From Struthio camelus (taxonomy: Eukaryota; Chordata; Aves; Struthioniformes; Struthionidae), in assembly GCF_040807025.1 (NCBI RefSeq), contig NC_090942.1, forward strand, positions 38,828,911 through 38,892,910: a stretch of DNA of 64,000 nt. The letters are read 5' to 3'. Numbering within the stretch: position 1 is the stretch's first letter; each line of letters starts with the position of its first letter. The position numbers were made by a program, and so were the translations under genes. Shown in pieces: positions 50,401 through 61,800 of the stretch. Under the pieces are notes generated by a model, which saw only the letters and a list, made by a program, of their open reading frames with translations, was not told where the DNA came from and ran no database searches.

Positions 50401-51240
50401 AATGATTTACTGTAGAATTTAATGCCTTTCAGCTGTCACTTGAATAAAAAGATCCCTTGAATGATCTGCCAGCAAATGAAGGCAACACTTGTCCAGGGTG
50501 GAGTTTGGCCAGGACTGGAAAACCCAACTTGCCAAGATACGCAGGAACAATCACGTAACCCACTGTGACCCTACTTGGTACCCAGAAAAGTGAAGGCCAC
50601 ACGGATGTGATCATATTTGCAAAAACACCTAATTTAAAATATACTGAACCATTCATTGTGCTGCAGAGCTTTCATGAGTAACTGCCTTTATAAAGGCTCT
50701 TCTCTGTAGGCTTGTTGCTATTCTTTGGCCTTCTTTTGAACTTTTCTCTGGTCACAATCTCTAAATGATGCAAATTTCTGACATTTTTATCATGACTCCT
50801 TCATAATAGGTTTTTTTAAAAATCCTGTCACTTAACAACATGATAAGGAGAAAGTTGCCGTTGCCACGGCACAGTGAAAAAACTTATACTTCAGAGCTCA
50901 AGAGCAAGGAAGGAAATAAAAAAGCCACAGCTTTTCAGAAATTATACATTTTAGGGTTTGACATGGCTTTGAAGTCTTTGCTTTGTCACTCTAGCTAAAG
51001 TTGTAATATGCCTCTTACTCACAGCATATATAAACAACACACAATAGTACCTTCAGCCGCTAATAGGCCTTGTGCACCTCTGGAATGAAACGCGGCAGCT
51101 GTTCAACAATGAGGAGCGACTCTACCCAGCCGTGTTTTGCAGAACAGAATGAGAAGAATGATAAAGTCATTTGAAACCATAGAGGAATCAGGAATGTAAC
51201 ACCTGGATTTGGCCCTAGCTCTGGAGTTATGTCATTTTCT
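47490..51240. other. Intergenic DNA, no gene seen
   Basis: Includes a small CpG-rich patch (about 48,420-48,490) and a GC-richer stretch at 48,900-49,350 with overlapping - strand open frames (48907-49371 and 49026-49511). These contradict each other in frame and have no recognised domain. A T-run lies at 48,208-48,228. No RNA gene was recognised. Confidence 0.6.
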
Positions 51241-51244
51241 GCTT

Positions 51245-51600
51245 TTAAGGCCAGAATAAACTGTTAGACAAAAACTCATACCAGATGATCATAATGTGGG
51301 AAGAACCAGAACCTTGTCCAGTCGTTTCTGCATCAAGACTGTAACTTCTTTCTTCAGCTAATAGTGTGTCCTTTAGAAAGCCCTGGTTTTAAGACTAAGG
51401 TGATAAAGAATCTGCTATAGTCCCAAGTCAGACCTAATGGTTACTTAATTCGCCAGTAGTCCCAAATAGCTTCTAATGTTTACTTAAATCATTGCTAGAA
51501 CATGTACCCTGAATCCAGTCTGAAATTTCTTTATATTCAGTGTTTCAGCCCCTGAGGACACTTCCACGGCTGAGATACCTTTTAAAGATCTTCTTCTTTC
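51245..51600 (-). repeat. Ancient CR1-like LINE fragment
   Basis: TAAGGCCAGAATAAACTG, then TGCATCAAGACTGTAACTTC, then GTCCTTTAGAAAG, then TAATGGTTACTTAATT, then CCAGTCTGAAATTTCTT follow in order the reverse complement of an old amniote CR1 3' region common in turtles. It is much more diverged than the copies at 38,480 and 46,970. The boundaries are approximate. Confidence 0.55.
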
Positions 51601-54600
51601 CACTCACCTGATCTGCTAGACAGCTAATTGAGCTAGCTTATCCAGCAGAAGACTTTCTTTTTTTCATTTGAAGATGGCGCATGAGAGAGACAGATTTCTC
51701 TTCCAGCAGCAGTGAGCTATTTGATCAGCTCAGCCAGTCTTGTTCAGTCGTGTTCAGCGGCTCCCATTCTTTGACACGCTTTTCCACGATTCTGAATAAC
51801 TCTTGCGGCCTTCTTCCCAACTCTCGTACGTTATCCAAGACCTCTTCTGAAATAGGGACTCCTTTTTTTTTCTTCTGGAACTAGTGCTAAACCTCTTTAA
51901 TAACAACAAACATAAGTTAAGATCTTTAATTTTGTATGTCATAGAAAATTACATTAGCATCACTGCAACACCCTCTCCTGCCCTTTCATGTGAGGGATCT
52001 TTCAGTAGGAACTGAAAGGAAGAGAGCCACTATCAGATCTTCTTCACTGCTGCCATCTGTACCTGGATGGATAACTCAGCTGGAAGAGCTCTGTCAAACT
52101 GGGAAAAGTGGGCAGGATCAAACAGTGTAAGATTCTCACCAGTCTGGGACAATCTCAAGGGCTTGACACTAGCAAAACTGATCCAGAACAGCAGTTGTTT
52201 TCACAACTGAAGCAGTGAGGTAGCAGTTTTACAGCTGCAGTCCACTTTCACAGCAAAATTATTTGCCTAATAATAACTTCATAGATATGAAATACCACTC
52301 TTGTATTATTGTAAGAGGAGGAAGCCTGAATGGAGTGTTAGACAGTGGATAGGAAGGTGGCATCAATAACTGATGAAGTTATAATTCCTGTAAACAGCTT
52401 GCAAGGTTTTAAATAGATTTCCTCCGTTTATTTCAGAGAGACACTCATTGGCTTGTCTTTTAGAGCATGTTCCAAGGGACCTGACTTGTTGCCCTGAATA
52501 AGATGAACAAAACATACCCCCTGATTAGCCACTCTTTTCCCTATTACTATTCTCTCTCTTTTTTTTTTTTCTGGGATGCTGAAGGGGCTACACGAAAAAG
52601 AAACGGTAGCCATGCAAAATAAATGGTAGTGCTCCTACCACATGCCCTTGTGCTAGGAGGGGAAGCATAGTTAAAACGAAATCTGGGAATCTGCATTCCT
52701 CTTTCCTTCAAGATGTTGTGTTCTTTTCTTTTACCTTCAACTCTTCCAGAACAACTTTTGCAATGGATATGAGAATATTGCAGCATAATCAGAGCTGTTG
52801 CATGAGGATGTAACAGGTACTGTAACAGGATGTAACAGTACTTTCAGGTACTTTCTGTACTTAACAGTTCCCCCATTTGACTTCGGTGTTTGTGGGACTG
52901 ATTTGCTTCAGAGAAGACTGGCGTCTCTCAAGCAGAACAGACTCGTCTGAGTGATCAAAAGCTATTCCAGTCAAAATACAGACCAACAAACTGTTTTCTT
53001 ATTGTCCTTTAAATCCCCAAGGAAACGTCACATTCAAGGCATTGTACTGGCCACGCAGTCACTGCTCTTTTTGCTTGTGGGTGGTCCATAAGGTGTTCAA
53101 AAATGTTATAATAATGCTGTACTGCAAAGGGAAAGGGCAGAGTTAAACGTATCGTTACTGCAGTATTGAAAGACTTTTCCAAATAGCCTAACAGTGAGGA
53201 ATTCAGAACACATGCAGTTTTTTGCTTTTTTTCAGGTACTTGGGGCCTATTTGACTTTTTTTGTTTATTTAAAGTTACCGAGTTTTACCTTATCCAAAAA
53301 AGAGAGTAGAAGTGGTGGGGAAAAACGACTAAATCATGCTTTATAAAGATGTTCAGGAATAGCTGCAGAGACCCATAGGGCTTTCAGAGATCCCAGTTTC
53401 AGCTCCATGAAGCTGACAAAGAATGGTTTGGTCCCAGAGGGTCGGTGCACCAGCCTTGCTGGGGGAGCAGCCTCTGCCCTTACCGCAGTGCTGTCTGCTC
53501 AGCTGACCCAGGCTCTGGGGAGAGTTGGTGACTCTGTTCTTATTCCCACTGATCTCAAAGGTACCCAGAAGTGAAAAAAAGAAAAAGGAAAAAAGAAAAA
53601 GAAAAAGAAAAAGAAAAACCCTCATGCCTCATTGCTGAGCAAGTCAGTGTAACTCATGACAGCTGAAACACTGGGAAGGTCTGATAATTTTGGGGGGGAG
53701 TGGGAGACGGTTTCCAGCTAGGCTGCATTTCGGCTGCATTTCAAACATGATTGATTCCTTTCAAGAGTAAGCCTTGGAGGTGCAACTGTCACTACTGAAT
53801 CACCACATTGCATGTAACAAATAAAGCAATATACTGACTCCGTACCAAATTTCTGGTACAGAAACTACCCTCTTAACTGTAAGCGTAACTGTAAAAGGAA
53901 AGAAAGCTTTACTCCTTTGTATAATCTGGTGTTTTTTTTAAAAAAAGCACATCACTGAGATGAATTGTGCTTCTTTTTAGCTCAACAGCTTTTAATGGCA
54001 GTACCATGTGGGAGATGTACTAGCTGGGAGGGTCATCCTCTGGATAGAAAAGAGGAAAGGTTGTACCAACAACGACCACCTCCTTGTAGTTGGGTGGTGG
54101 AACTGAGGACACTGAAAGAGCCAGGACTTTAACTGAGAGCTCTGACTTGAAGCAGGCCAGAGCCCAGCACTTCAGGATTTTGCCTAGTAGCTGAGTTTGT
54201 CCAATGAAGTCTGGTAATTGGTAGTATGAGGACTAGGGGAAATGCCAGGCCAGGGTCATGGCAGGCTCCGTTTGGGCAAGGCTCCTGGGATCAGGGCATG
54301 ATGGATAATGCAGAAGCTGCCGAAACCTGGCACAGTAGGTATTAACGGTGTCAGCTTGCCTTTCCAAATAATCTCTGCTGGAGAATTAATGATGTCTCGG
54401 TGGTCCTTGACTATGTGCGAAGCTTGCTTGGGTAGCTGGGCAGGCAGGAAGCAGCACAGGGGGAATATGCTGGTGAGTGAAGTATGTCAGCACCTGATGG
54501 GCTTAGGAATAATGCAGCATGCATTCACTGGGTGATGAACAATTTCTAGACTTTTATTGGAACTGCTGGTATGAAGAGCTGGCAAGTGTATAAATGAAAT

Positions 54601-55820
54601 GGAAACTAGGAAATATGAAGTGAAAGAAAGAAACTCGGTGGGCTATTGTGGGTAGTAAGTTGGCAATAATGAGCAGCCATGAAACTGCCTTTGGAGTTAG
54701 TCTGATTTGTTATTTACTGAAGACATCTGACAGCTTTACAGTGGTCCTTTTCTTCTGTATCCCCCTGAAACAGCTTTATGATTTCATACTGTCCTCCTTG
54801 GATAGACGTGTCTGGCTTGTGCTGCCAGCCTGGCTGGGCCAGGGTCCACAGCATGAATGCCGGCAGCAAGTGGTGGGAGAGGGACCTGCATGCAGCAGAG
54901 AGGCCCACTTCTGCTTGGACTTATTCAGAGGTGCCCTGATCCCTTCAAGTTGCTTCTAACTTTAGGCCATGTCCAAAACTTTCAGCTAAACTCACTAGGT
55001 TGCTGGCTGGGGAATCTGAATGAGGCTGAGTCAAGGCATCTCTCACCCATTCACAATAGTCACTGCCCAAGATGTAACTGTCCAGAGATCCCTGCCACCT
55101 AATTTATGAAAAGATCCTATGAAGACGACCAGAACTGACTGGCAAAGCAAGCAAGCAAGCAGACAAACAACCCTCCTCGCCCCTGAAAGTTAGAAATAAA
55201 GACATGTCTGACATAGGTAAGAAAGGATGGGAGAGAAGCGCTCAGGCACAGAGAGACCAAGCAGCAGAGCTTGCATCTACTCAATCACACCCTGGAAACG
55301 TCTCTTTCCTCTGCTCTCAAAAAGTAACCACAAAACCTGCTAGCAGAGTGTGGGTCTCACCCCCAAGTATATGAGATCCATGGAGAAGACGGCTGTCTGC
55401 TACTGCTACCAAGTGCAGTTTTCTCTGTGGAGCTAGAGGTTACAACACAAAGAGGAGAGGCATACGTAAAACGCTATACAAAGATTTTGAATATCTTAGA
55501 TCTATTTAAAAGAAGAAATTGCACATGCCCATGATTGCATGCACTGCTAGATGAACATTTTATTGAGATTACAAAATGTTATATACTAAAATTATGAATT
55601 ACAAAATGACCTGGCAGGTTATACAGGCAGCTTTGTGTATGTGTATGTGTATTCACGTGTATGAATTAAAAGATAGCCACTGATTATGTGATCACATTTT
55701 ATCTGACTTTCTGAAGAACCTATGAGCAGGGTGGTTCCTGCTGGGGAAAGGATCTGAGTTATGCTGTGGTAGGATTCCTACCAAATTTGCAAATGAATTT
55801 AAATGGCAGATAGTGAGTGA
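51601..55820. other. Intergenic DNA, no gene seen
   Basis: Contains a local GTAACAG/GTACTTTC direct-repeat cluster (about 52,805-52,860), a purine tract (53571-53618) and a GCAA microsatellite (about 55,143-55,160). Short open frames are unrecognised, and the Phe/Leu run of the - strand frame 53353-53625 is simply the purine tract translated. Confidence 0.65.
53571..53618. repeat. (AAAAAG)n purine tract
   Basis: About 48 bp of A-runs separated by single G, a slippage-prone microsatellite. Confidence 0.9.
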
Positions 55821-55824
55821 GGTC

Positions 55825-55945
55825 AGTGGGAGGATGGTCTCAAGGTTAAGGCAATTGAATGTTGCCTTGGAGCCCCAAATTTGATCCCTGTTTCTGTCAC
55901 AGCACTCACATGATGCTAATGAATCACTTGGTACCACAGATGGGG
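55825..55945 (+). repeat. MIR-like (tRNA-derived CORE-SINE) fragment
   Basis: TGGTCTCAAGGTTAAGGCAA, then GCCTTGGAGCCCCAAATTTG, then ATCCCTGTTTCTGTCACAGC, then AATCACTTGG, then CACAGATGGGGGA match the order of the MIR tRNA head and core in the sense orientation. The B-box (GGTTCGAATCC type) is decayed to AATTTGATCCC. Confidence 0.65.
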
Positions 55946-57312
55946 GATGCACATTTGTTTTCTGGCTTGTGAGAGTTGAGTGTGATTAGCAGAAATACTC
56001 AGCGCTTGCAGCCACAATGGAAGTTGAAGTCTTTGGATATATTAAGTGCTATAAAGTTGCATTCTCTGGAAAACAGGTCCAATGTGTCTCATATCAGGCA
56101 CTCCGAATTAGTGGGTATTTTGTTCTTAATCTTTGTCTAGACCTTTATCAGACCGATGGGGAGGATGAGAGAAGATAATGAATGTGTTTATATTTGTACT
56201 AGGGTGGTAGTGAACAACTCAGAAAAGCAGAGAAGGGAGGGTGAACAGCATACAGGAAAGCTGTGGGAGATAAGATCATGGAGAAGCCTGAGGAGCTGCC
56301 TAGTGAAGGGCCACTGCCACCCCATGGCCTGGCAGAGGTTGGTAGCCCTGGGACAGAGGGACGGCACTGTAGCATATACCTGCCTGCCAGGGGGAGCTGA
56401 TTTGGGTTATACAGCCAACTGTGTCTGGCTGTCCTGAAGTCTGAGTGTTTGACTTTACAACCCAAATGCTGTGCTTTAAATGCAAGATTTTATATGTAAA
56501 TAATATAAAGGGAATCTGGGATATGCATAAATGCCTCTACGGTTCTAATCCGGGACACAGGATGGGCAGGACATTAAACATAGGTAGATGCATCTTTCTT
56601 GCAAGCTGCAGCTGCCACCCCAAAGGGGGCTTCATGTCTACAGTGGGCTTGGCTGAAGGAGCCTGAGGAAGCGGGGGGGGTGTGCCCTGGGTTTGGTGGC
56701 TCTGGGTCTCCATCTTTCATCCTGCAGGAGCAGTGATTGGGGTATATTAGCAAGTGCTTGCTCATAGGTTGCACTGCAGATGCCACAGGGTTTGCTCCTG
56801 CAAGCCCAGGCTGATCAGGTGCCGCAGGATGCTCTGCTGGGCAGCGCAGGGGGAGGCAGAGACTGAGGTGTGACCCAGATCAAACATGGCCTTTACAAAA
56901 CCCAGTGGTGCAAGAAGCATTGATCTGCCTTTTGATTTTGCAGCTGTTTAGCCTTTCAGCACAAGTGGTCAGTTTTCTACTACCCCTTCATGCCCATTAC
57001 GGATGGGCTCTATAGGCAGAGACTCAGAAAGAAGGTGTCTGAAAGCCCATCATCAAGCTGAGCAGTTACACAGGGCCAGGTACTCACTGGAGCTGCTGTG
57101 TGCATGACCCACTGCTTTCATGTTCTGCTTTTCAGGCACGGAAGGGCACAATGTGCTAACAGATGGTGTAAACGGTGTCACTGCAAGTTCAAGGAGTTCA
57201 GTACCTCGCTCTCCCTGTAAAATCTAGCTGGACTCTAACTATCCAAAACATGTTTTGGAAGCACAGCTTGTCTCAGGCAAGAGCTCATCCCTTTTCCCTT
57301 CTCCTGGGACAT

Positions 57313-57900
57313 TTAACCTTTTGATTTAGACACCCTGAACAAATGTGTAAATGGCTTTAATGAAAAGCAAGCTTTCTCTTTGGGTTTTAACATAAATAAT
57401 GCTAAGTGGTCACAAACAAGGCAGCCTCCAGGCTGAGCACTATGCCAGGTCTCTTCAGAGGTGAACGCAGCCCGTGGGCACGCTCCCATCCTCCTCCTCC
57501 TCCTCTCCTCTGTCATGGGGCCGACCCTCTCGCTCAGGAGAACCAACAAAGATCCGCTGGGAAAGATGTTGGAAAGGACTTGTGAGGACATCCCTCGCAG
57601 GCGTTTTAATTGCCTATGAGCTGCGCTTTGAAAACCCTTTGAAAAATTCACATCCCCATGGAAAGATTTGGGCAACAAGGCTGTTCCTGGCCTCTGACGT
57701 GCTCTCTGTAAAGGGATTAAAATGCATTCTCTGTAGCTAGTATAAACAATACAATATGCTGAGCTAAGCCAGAAATATACAGTGCTCTTTTTTAACTCTA
57801 AATTATGATGCTTTGCTTGGAAATAATATAATCTGAATGCTGTTGTGAACTTCAGAAAGTCACAGAGGTAGGTAATAAATCTACTCAGATCTGCTTGCAT
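57313..57900 (-). other. Open frame in a possible conserved element (195 codons)
   Basis: Unrecognised open frame with a hydrophobic, Tyr-rich first third (FRLYYFQAKHHNLELK) and a later Arg-rich run (EERRRRRMG) made by a GAG/AGG repeat. The composition is heterogeneous and unlike a single domain. The non-repetitive DNA looks more like a conserved non-coding element than a gene, but it cannot be settled by eye. Confidence 0.15.
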
Positions 57901-58372
57901 GTATTTTCCAAACCCTACTGTTCTCCTAACCTATTTGTTCCGTGCACAGCGCCGCTTTGCGCACAGTTCAGCTTTGCATCAGAAAACAAGCTGAGGGGGA
58001 CTGACTTCTGACTACATGCATTTCTAAACTCCCTTAAGAAAGATAAATCCTGCAGTGCATGTCTTTCCTCTGTCTCCTCAGGCTTTCTGGTATGAAATGC
58101 AACTGTTTCAAAGAGCTGGGGCTGGCACTTTGTTCGCATGCACTCAGCCTCCCAGCTCTGCCTGAATATTTGAGCATGCTTCACTTTCCACACCTGCGCT
58201 GGGTACCGGCGCCGTAAGCCAGGCACCCGGGAGGGTGCAATTAGCTGGGCTCCAGCAGAACCTTGGGGCTGAGAGCCACCGACATGTTGCTGGCCTGTAG
58301 CTCAGCAGCCACCCCGTCACAGAGCTGCAATAAAAAATAAGCAACAACTGAGACTCATTTTACTTGTGAAAT

Positions 58373-58393
58373 TGTGTGTGTGTGTGCGTGCGT
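58373..58393. repeat. (TG)n microsatellite
   Basis: About ten TG units with GC interruptions near the 3' end. Confidence 0.9.
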
Positions 58394-59824
58394 TTGTTCT
58401 TTAGCTGCTTGCTGTTTTACTGCTGCACTAAAGCATCCCCTGAGCCAATCTTACTGGTACAGTTGAGAGCTGAAGAGGATATTGCCGGTCTAACCATGAT
58501 CTTAAGGTGTTGCCCTGGCTTGGCTAATTGTAGCGCCTCGTCACCTCACTGAACATGGAGTTACCTTCACAGTGCAAGACCTTGGGGATTGAATCCCTCC
58601 TATGGATCAGAGCACTTTGGCTGATGCAGGGTCTTTAGACCTGAGCTGAACTGACCACAAGGGCTGGCCCCGCTCAACACAATAGCTCCAACCAAGGCCC
58701 GGACACCACCCAGAGCAGGGACGTTGGCAGGGCTGGCACCTCTTACATATGCACCGTCGAGTGATAAGGAATAATAAATTCTATAGTTTATTTTCTAATG
58801 GTAAAATTGTTTCCAACATTATGCTGGACTTTTTCTGAAGAATTATGTCTTCTCATGGCATTATCATATATCATGAACTTTGACTTAAACTTTTATGAAA
58901 CAGAGGATTTCCTGTACTTTGTGCTCATGCTGGCATTAGAGACAATTTGGTGGAAAATTGGCTTGTAGAAAGCTGATGTTATTCAAAAAAATAGTTGTGT
59001 TACAGTGTGCACATTGCAAGCCTTTAAGGACTTTTTTTTTTTCCTTCTGTAACTTTTTTGACCATGCTCTCCTCATGATTACTGACCCTTCCCAAAATCA
59101 GTGGTGAAATTCAAAAAGCAAAGAAGTAGCATTTACTGTCTTGGGAACAAGTGGCAAAATACATTACTCAGTTTAAGAGAACCCAATTTTTAAGAGAGCA
59201 TTTAAAAAGCGATCCACAGGATCAGAAAATGTTCAGTCAAATTTTCTGAGGAACCCTAAGTATGCAATTTCTGTGCCTTTCCCTGTAGCATGTAACCAGT
59301 CATTTAAAGCAATCTTTGTTACACAAAGAGCAAAAAGTGACACTCATGCTTAACGAAGGGCTCCTGGGACACCCCTGGAAACGCAGAGCAGGAGATGTGC
59401 AGATCGGTAGGTCCTTTAATAAAGGCTAGAATTAGCAGACACGACGATAAATACAGCAGAGCAGGGAAGAATCAAGCACATTAAAACCAGAAAAATCATG
59501 CCTCACAAATGTATCTTAGTTAACTAATGACAGTGACGGACATTCAGCTGATCCAGACTTTCCTTTCCAAAATAGTTTCTCTTGAAGGAAGCATCGCTCC
59601 CTGCAGAGTCAGTCAGCATGGCCAGGAGATGGTGGGAGGGGTGACACGTTTCACCTCATCCTAAAATTAAGCTCCTCCTTTGCTCACTTTCAAGGAAAAT
59701 ATCAAAAAATCTTCCTTTCCTCATCCTCCCCCCCTGACAAAAGAGCTTTCATTGACCAAATGTCTTCTCTCATGCCTCACGCTCCCTGCTTTCTCTCCTG
59801 TTTTGGTTAAAAGCACATATATTT

Positions 59825-59945
59825 GGCAAGCGCGAACTTGAGGTGGGGGCTGAAGGCCGCTGCTGCCCCGCGGCCGGCTCTGCCTCCCGTGCGAGCGGGG
59901 GCCGGCCCGGCCCTGCCGCTGCTCCCAGCGCGTTAGGGCAGCGAG
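59825..59945. promoter_or_regulatory. Short CpG cluster downstream of WIF1
   Basis: About 120 bp of very GC- and CpG-rich sequence (CTGCCCCGCGGCCGGC, then GGGGGCCGGCCCGGCC) lying 650-800 bp beyond the WIF1 poly(A) signal. It could be a small promoter or enhancer. It is too short to be a classical island on its own. Confidence 0.35.
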
Positions 59946-60161
59946 CAAATTGTGCCTTAGAGAGCTGTCCTCCCTCTCTCTGGCCTAACTGAGCCAATCT
60001 TTCTGCTCGGCCAACAGGTGCATTGCCTAAATAAGACCAGCCGGATCAGGCTAGTGAACTAGCGTTTTCCCTTTGCAACTCAGAACCGCTCACCAATTAA
60101 CATTAACATTGTGTGCAACACGCTGTGTACTTTATTTGCATCTTTTTTCTTTTTCCTGCAG

Positions 60162-60560
60162 ATGATGCTGCTGTAGAGCAAGGGACAGCATTTTTTTGTT
60201 GAGGTGGATATTTTTCTTCTTCTGAGAGGAAAACTGGGGGCAGCCGAGGCTGCGAGATGAAGGCACCGTAGCTCGCCGAGGCCGCCTGGACCTGCCGGGC
60301 AGGGGGAAGGAGGCTGCCCTGGAGGCAGATGCAGTGACTTGCCTCTGGCAAAGCCCATCCTGTGGTGCTCTCGCCTCCTTTCCAAAGGCACGGGAAGAAA
60401 TTGCTCTTCTGAAATAATTTTCAGAGCCGAGGAACTAACACGCTAGCTGGCCGGAGTGATTTAGTGACATTCAGCAGGAGGGAAGCAGAGACGGGGAAGC
60501 TCTGCCAGGTCCCTCCTCGTTTCGAGGTGGGTGCCCAGAGCAGCCGTCCTTCCCGCCCCG
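60162..60560 (+). other. Acceptor-preceded, CpG-containing block beside the WIF1 end
   Basis: A very strong + strand acceptor (CTTTTTTCTTTTTCCTGCAG, AG at 60160-60161) is followed by a GC-richer block with several CpG, antisense to the region just past the WIF1 poly(A) site. It may be an exon of a + strand non-coding transcript. No long + strand open frame follows the acceptor, so a protein is unlikely. Speculative. Confidence 0.2.
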
Positions 60561-60618
60561 TGCTCGTGCAACTGGAGCAGACCACACGGACCACTACTCG
60601 GAAAACTAAAGCAGCATC

Positions 60619-60624
60619 TTTATT
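60619..60624 (-). terminator. Distal poly(A) signal of WIF1
   Basis: TTTATT on + (AATAAA on -). It is followed on the - strand by a GT-rich downstream element (GTAGTGGTCCGTGTGGTCTG) within about 40 nt, the usual arrangement at a cleavage site. Confidence 0.65.
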
Positions 60625-60644
60625 TTATACATAACAACCGGTAT

Positions 60645-60768
60645 AAAAAGTTTATTACATAAGAGCTGTTTTGTTTACAATATATTATATCGCTTCAAGC
60701 CAATGCAAAAAGTTCATACATTATAGTTCTACTTTGTTTACAATATATTATGACGCTTAAATGGCGCT
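60645..60768. repeat. 62-63-bp tandem duplication in the WIF1 3' UTR
   Basis: AAAAAGTT starts at 60645 and again at 60707. The 18-bp block TTGTTTACAATATATTAT at 60671-60688 recurs exactly at 60734-60751, and CGCTT follows both copies. The flanks of the shared block have diverged, so the duplication is old with one strongly kept core. Confidence 0.8.
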
Positions 60769-61321
60769 ACTGCAGTGTATTTTTAATACACAGTACTTGA
60801 AAGGCCAAAAACTGAAAGACCAAAAATACTGTTGAATTGAGTTATTCTGTTTTTAAATTAGGTAATTCTTATTTATTTTATTTATTTTTATTAAGGCAAA
60901 GTCTAAACACACCATTGCAAAAATGTAGAAGACATCTTGCCTTTATCTTAAGCAAGATAAATCTGTAGTCATTGAAATGATTCGGGTTAGCATCTACGAG
61001 ATTCTCTCCTGGAATATTGTTACCTAATTTTTGGAAAATATTTGCAGCTATATAATCAAAAATGGAAGTTTAAACATAACTGAAATATAGTACAAAACAT
61101 CATCCAAAGCACTGAAAGAAGAAGGCTATATAATCATGCTATAGAAGTATTTATAAAACATAAAAGGAATAGCAAATATCAGCTCAGTGGTTTATAACGA
61201 AGCTAATAAAATTCCAGCCAGTAATCTTAACTGTAACGAACAGCGTTTTACCATTCAACCCATGAAAGGTTAATGAAGGCTATGAACTATGTGTAACACA
61301 AACTGTTTCAGATGTCTGAGT

Positions 61322-61443
61322 TCACCAGATATAATTGGATTCGGGTGGCACATGCCTCTCCTCAGGCTTTTTCGGGGAAGGCGTGTGCTGCCGGTGCTTG
61401 GGGCCTGCCGGCCTCAGGGCGCTCAGGATGCTGGCTCCGTACC
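61322..61443 (-). CDS. WIF1: WIF1 terminal coding exon (C-terminal tail)
   Basis: Encodes the last 40 residues of Wnt inhibitory factor 1, a secreted protein that binds Wnt ligands outside the cell and blocks signalling. Reading on the - strand from an ATTTTGCAG acceptor (AG just above 61443), the exon completes an Arg codon split with the preceding exon. It gives [14 protein letters not shown], then a basic Pro-rich stretch ([15 protein letters not shown]), and ends PPESNYIW before TGA at 61322-61324. The SALRPAG and PPESNYIW blocks are characteristic of vertebrate WIF1. The open frame extends upstream to 61564 only by reading through the intron. The exon is GC-richer than its surroundings. 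Confidence 0.96.
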
Positions 61444-61639
61444 CTGCAAAATTAGCCAGCTCAAGCGAAAAGAAACCACAGAAGCAGGCTCGCCGGTCCC
61501 TACTAATATTGCAAGCGGAAACAGTCCCCCCCATCTGAGCAAAGAACTGAGATAGGTGTTGCACAAGCGCTCCCCCTTCCGCCTCCTCTCTCCTGCCCCC
61601 GAGAAAGACTGACGTGCTGTGAGACGGGAGTTACCCCTG

Positions 61640-61800
61640 GAAAGAGGCAACCGCATCGCCCGCCTTAGCGGAGACCTGAGCACATGCGAGCACACTTTGG
61701 CCGTCGGACGGCCCTGCTTTCGCACACGCGCAGCTCGCACGTGTTGAGCCACGCGCATCTGCCGGCGACAAGCCGCCAAGAGCGCTACTGCTCATGGGGT
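61640..61800. promoter_or_regulatory. CpG cluster in the last WIF1 intron
   Basis: About 160 bp with frequent CpG (CGCATCGCCCGCCTTAGCGG, then CACACGCGCAGCTCGCACG) in an AT-rich gene end. It may be an intragenic regulatory element or an alternative promoter. Open frames on the - strand here (61423-61828) are composition effects. Confidence 0.35.

Larger units (their letters stand above)
55946..59820. other. Intergenic DNA, no gene seen
   Basis: No recognised gene. It includes the 195-codon - strand open frame at 57313-57900 (listed separately), a (TG)n microsatellite (58373-58393) and a T-run at 59,032-59,041. The 58,200-58,700 segment is GC-richer without a clear CpG island. Confidence 0.6.
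60600..61321 (-). other. WIF1: WIF1 3' untranslated region
   Basis: AT-rich sequence between the WIF1 stop codon and the distal poly(A) signal. On the - strand there are additional AATAAA motifs at 60651-60656, 60872-60877 and 60881-60886, so a shorter form is possible. It contains a 62-63-bp tandem duplication (60645-60768). The end near 60,600 is inferred from the signal and a GT-rich - strand stretch just beyond it. Confidence 0.75.

Noticed and set aside
53353..53625. - strand frame starting with a Phe/Leu-rich signal-peptide-like run
   Set aside because: The apparent hydrophobic leader is the AAAAAG purine tract read on the other strand.
56380..56400. Possible CTCF site (GCCAGGGGGAGC)
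   Set aside because: Only the central core fits. Flanking consensus positions are wrong, and a single weak match is expected by chance.
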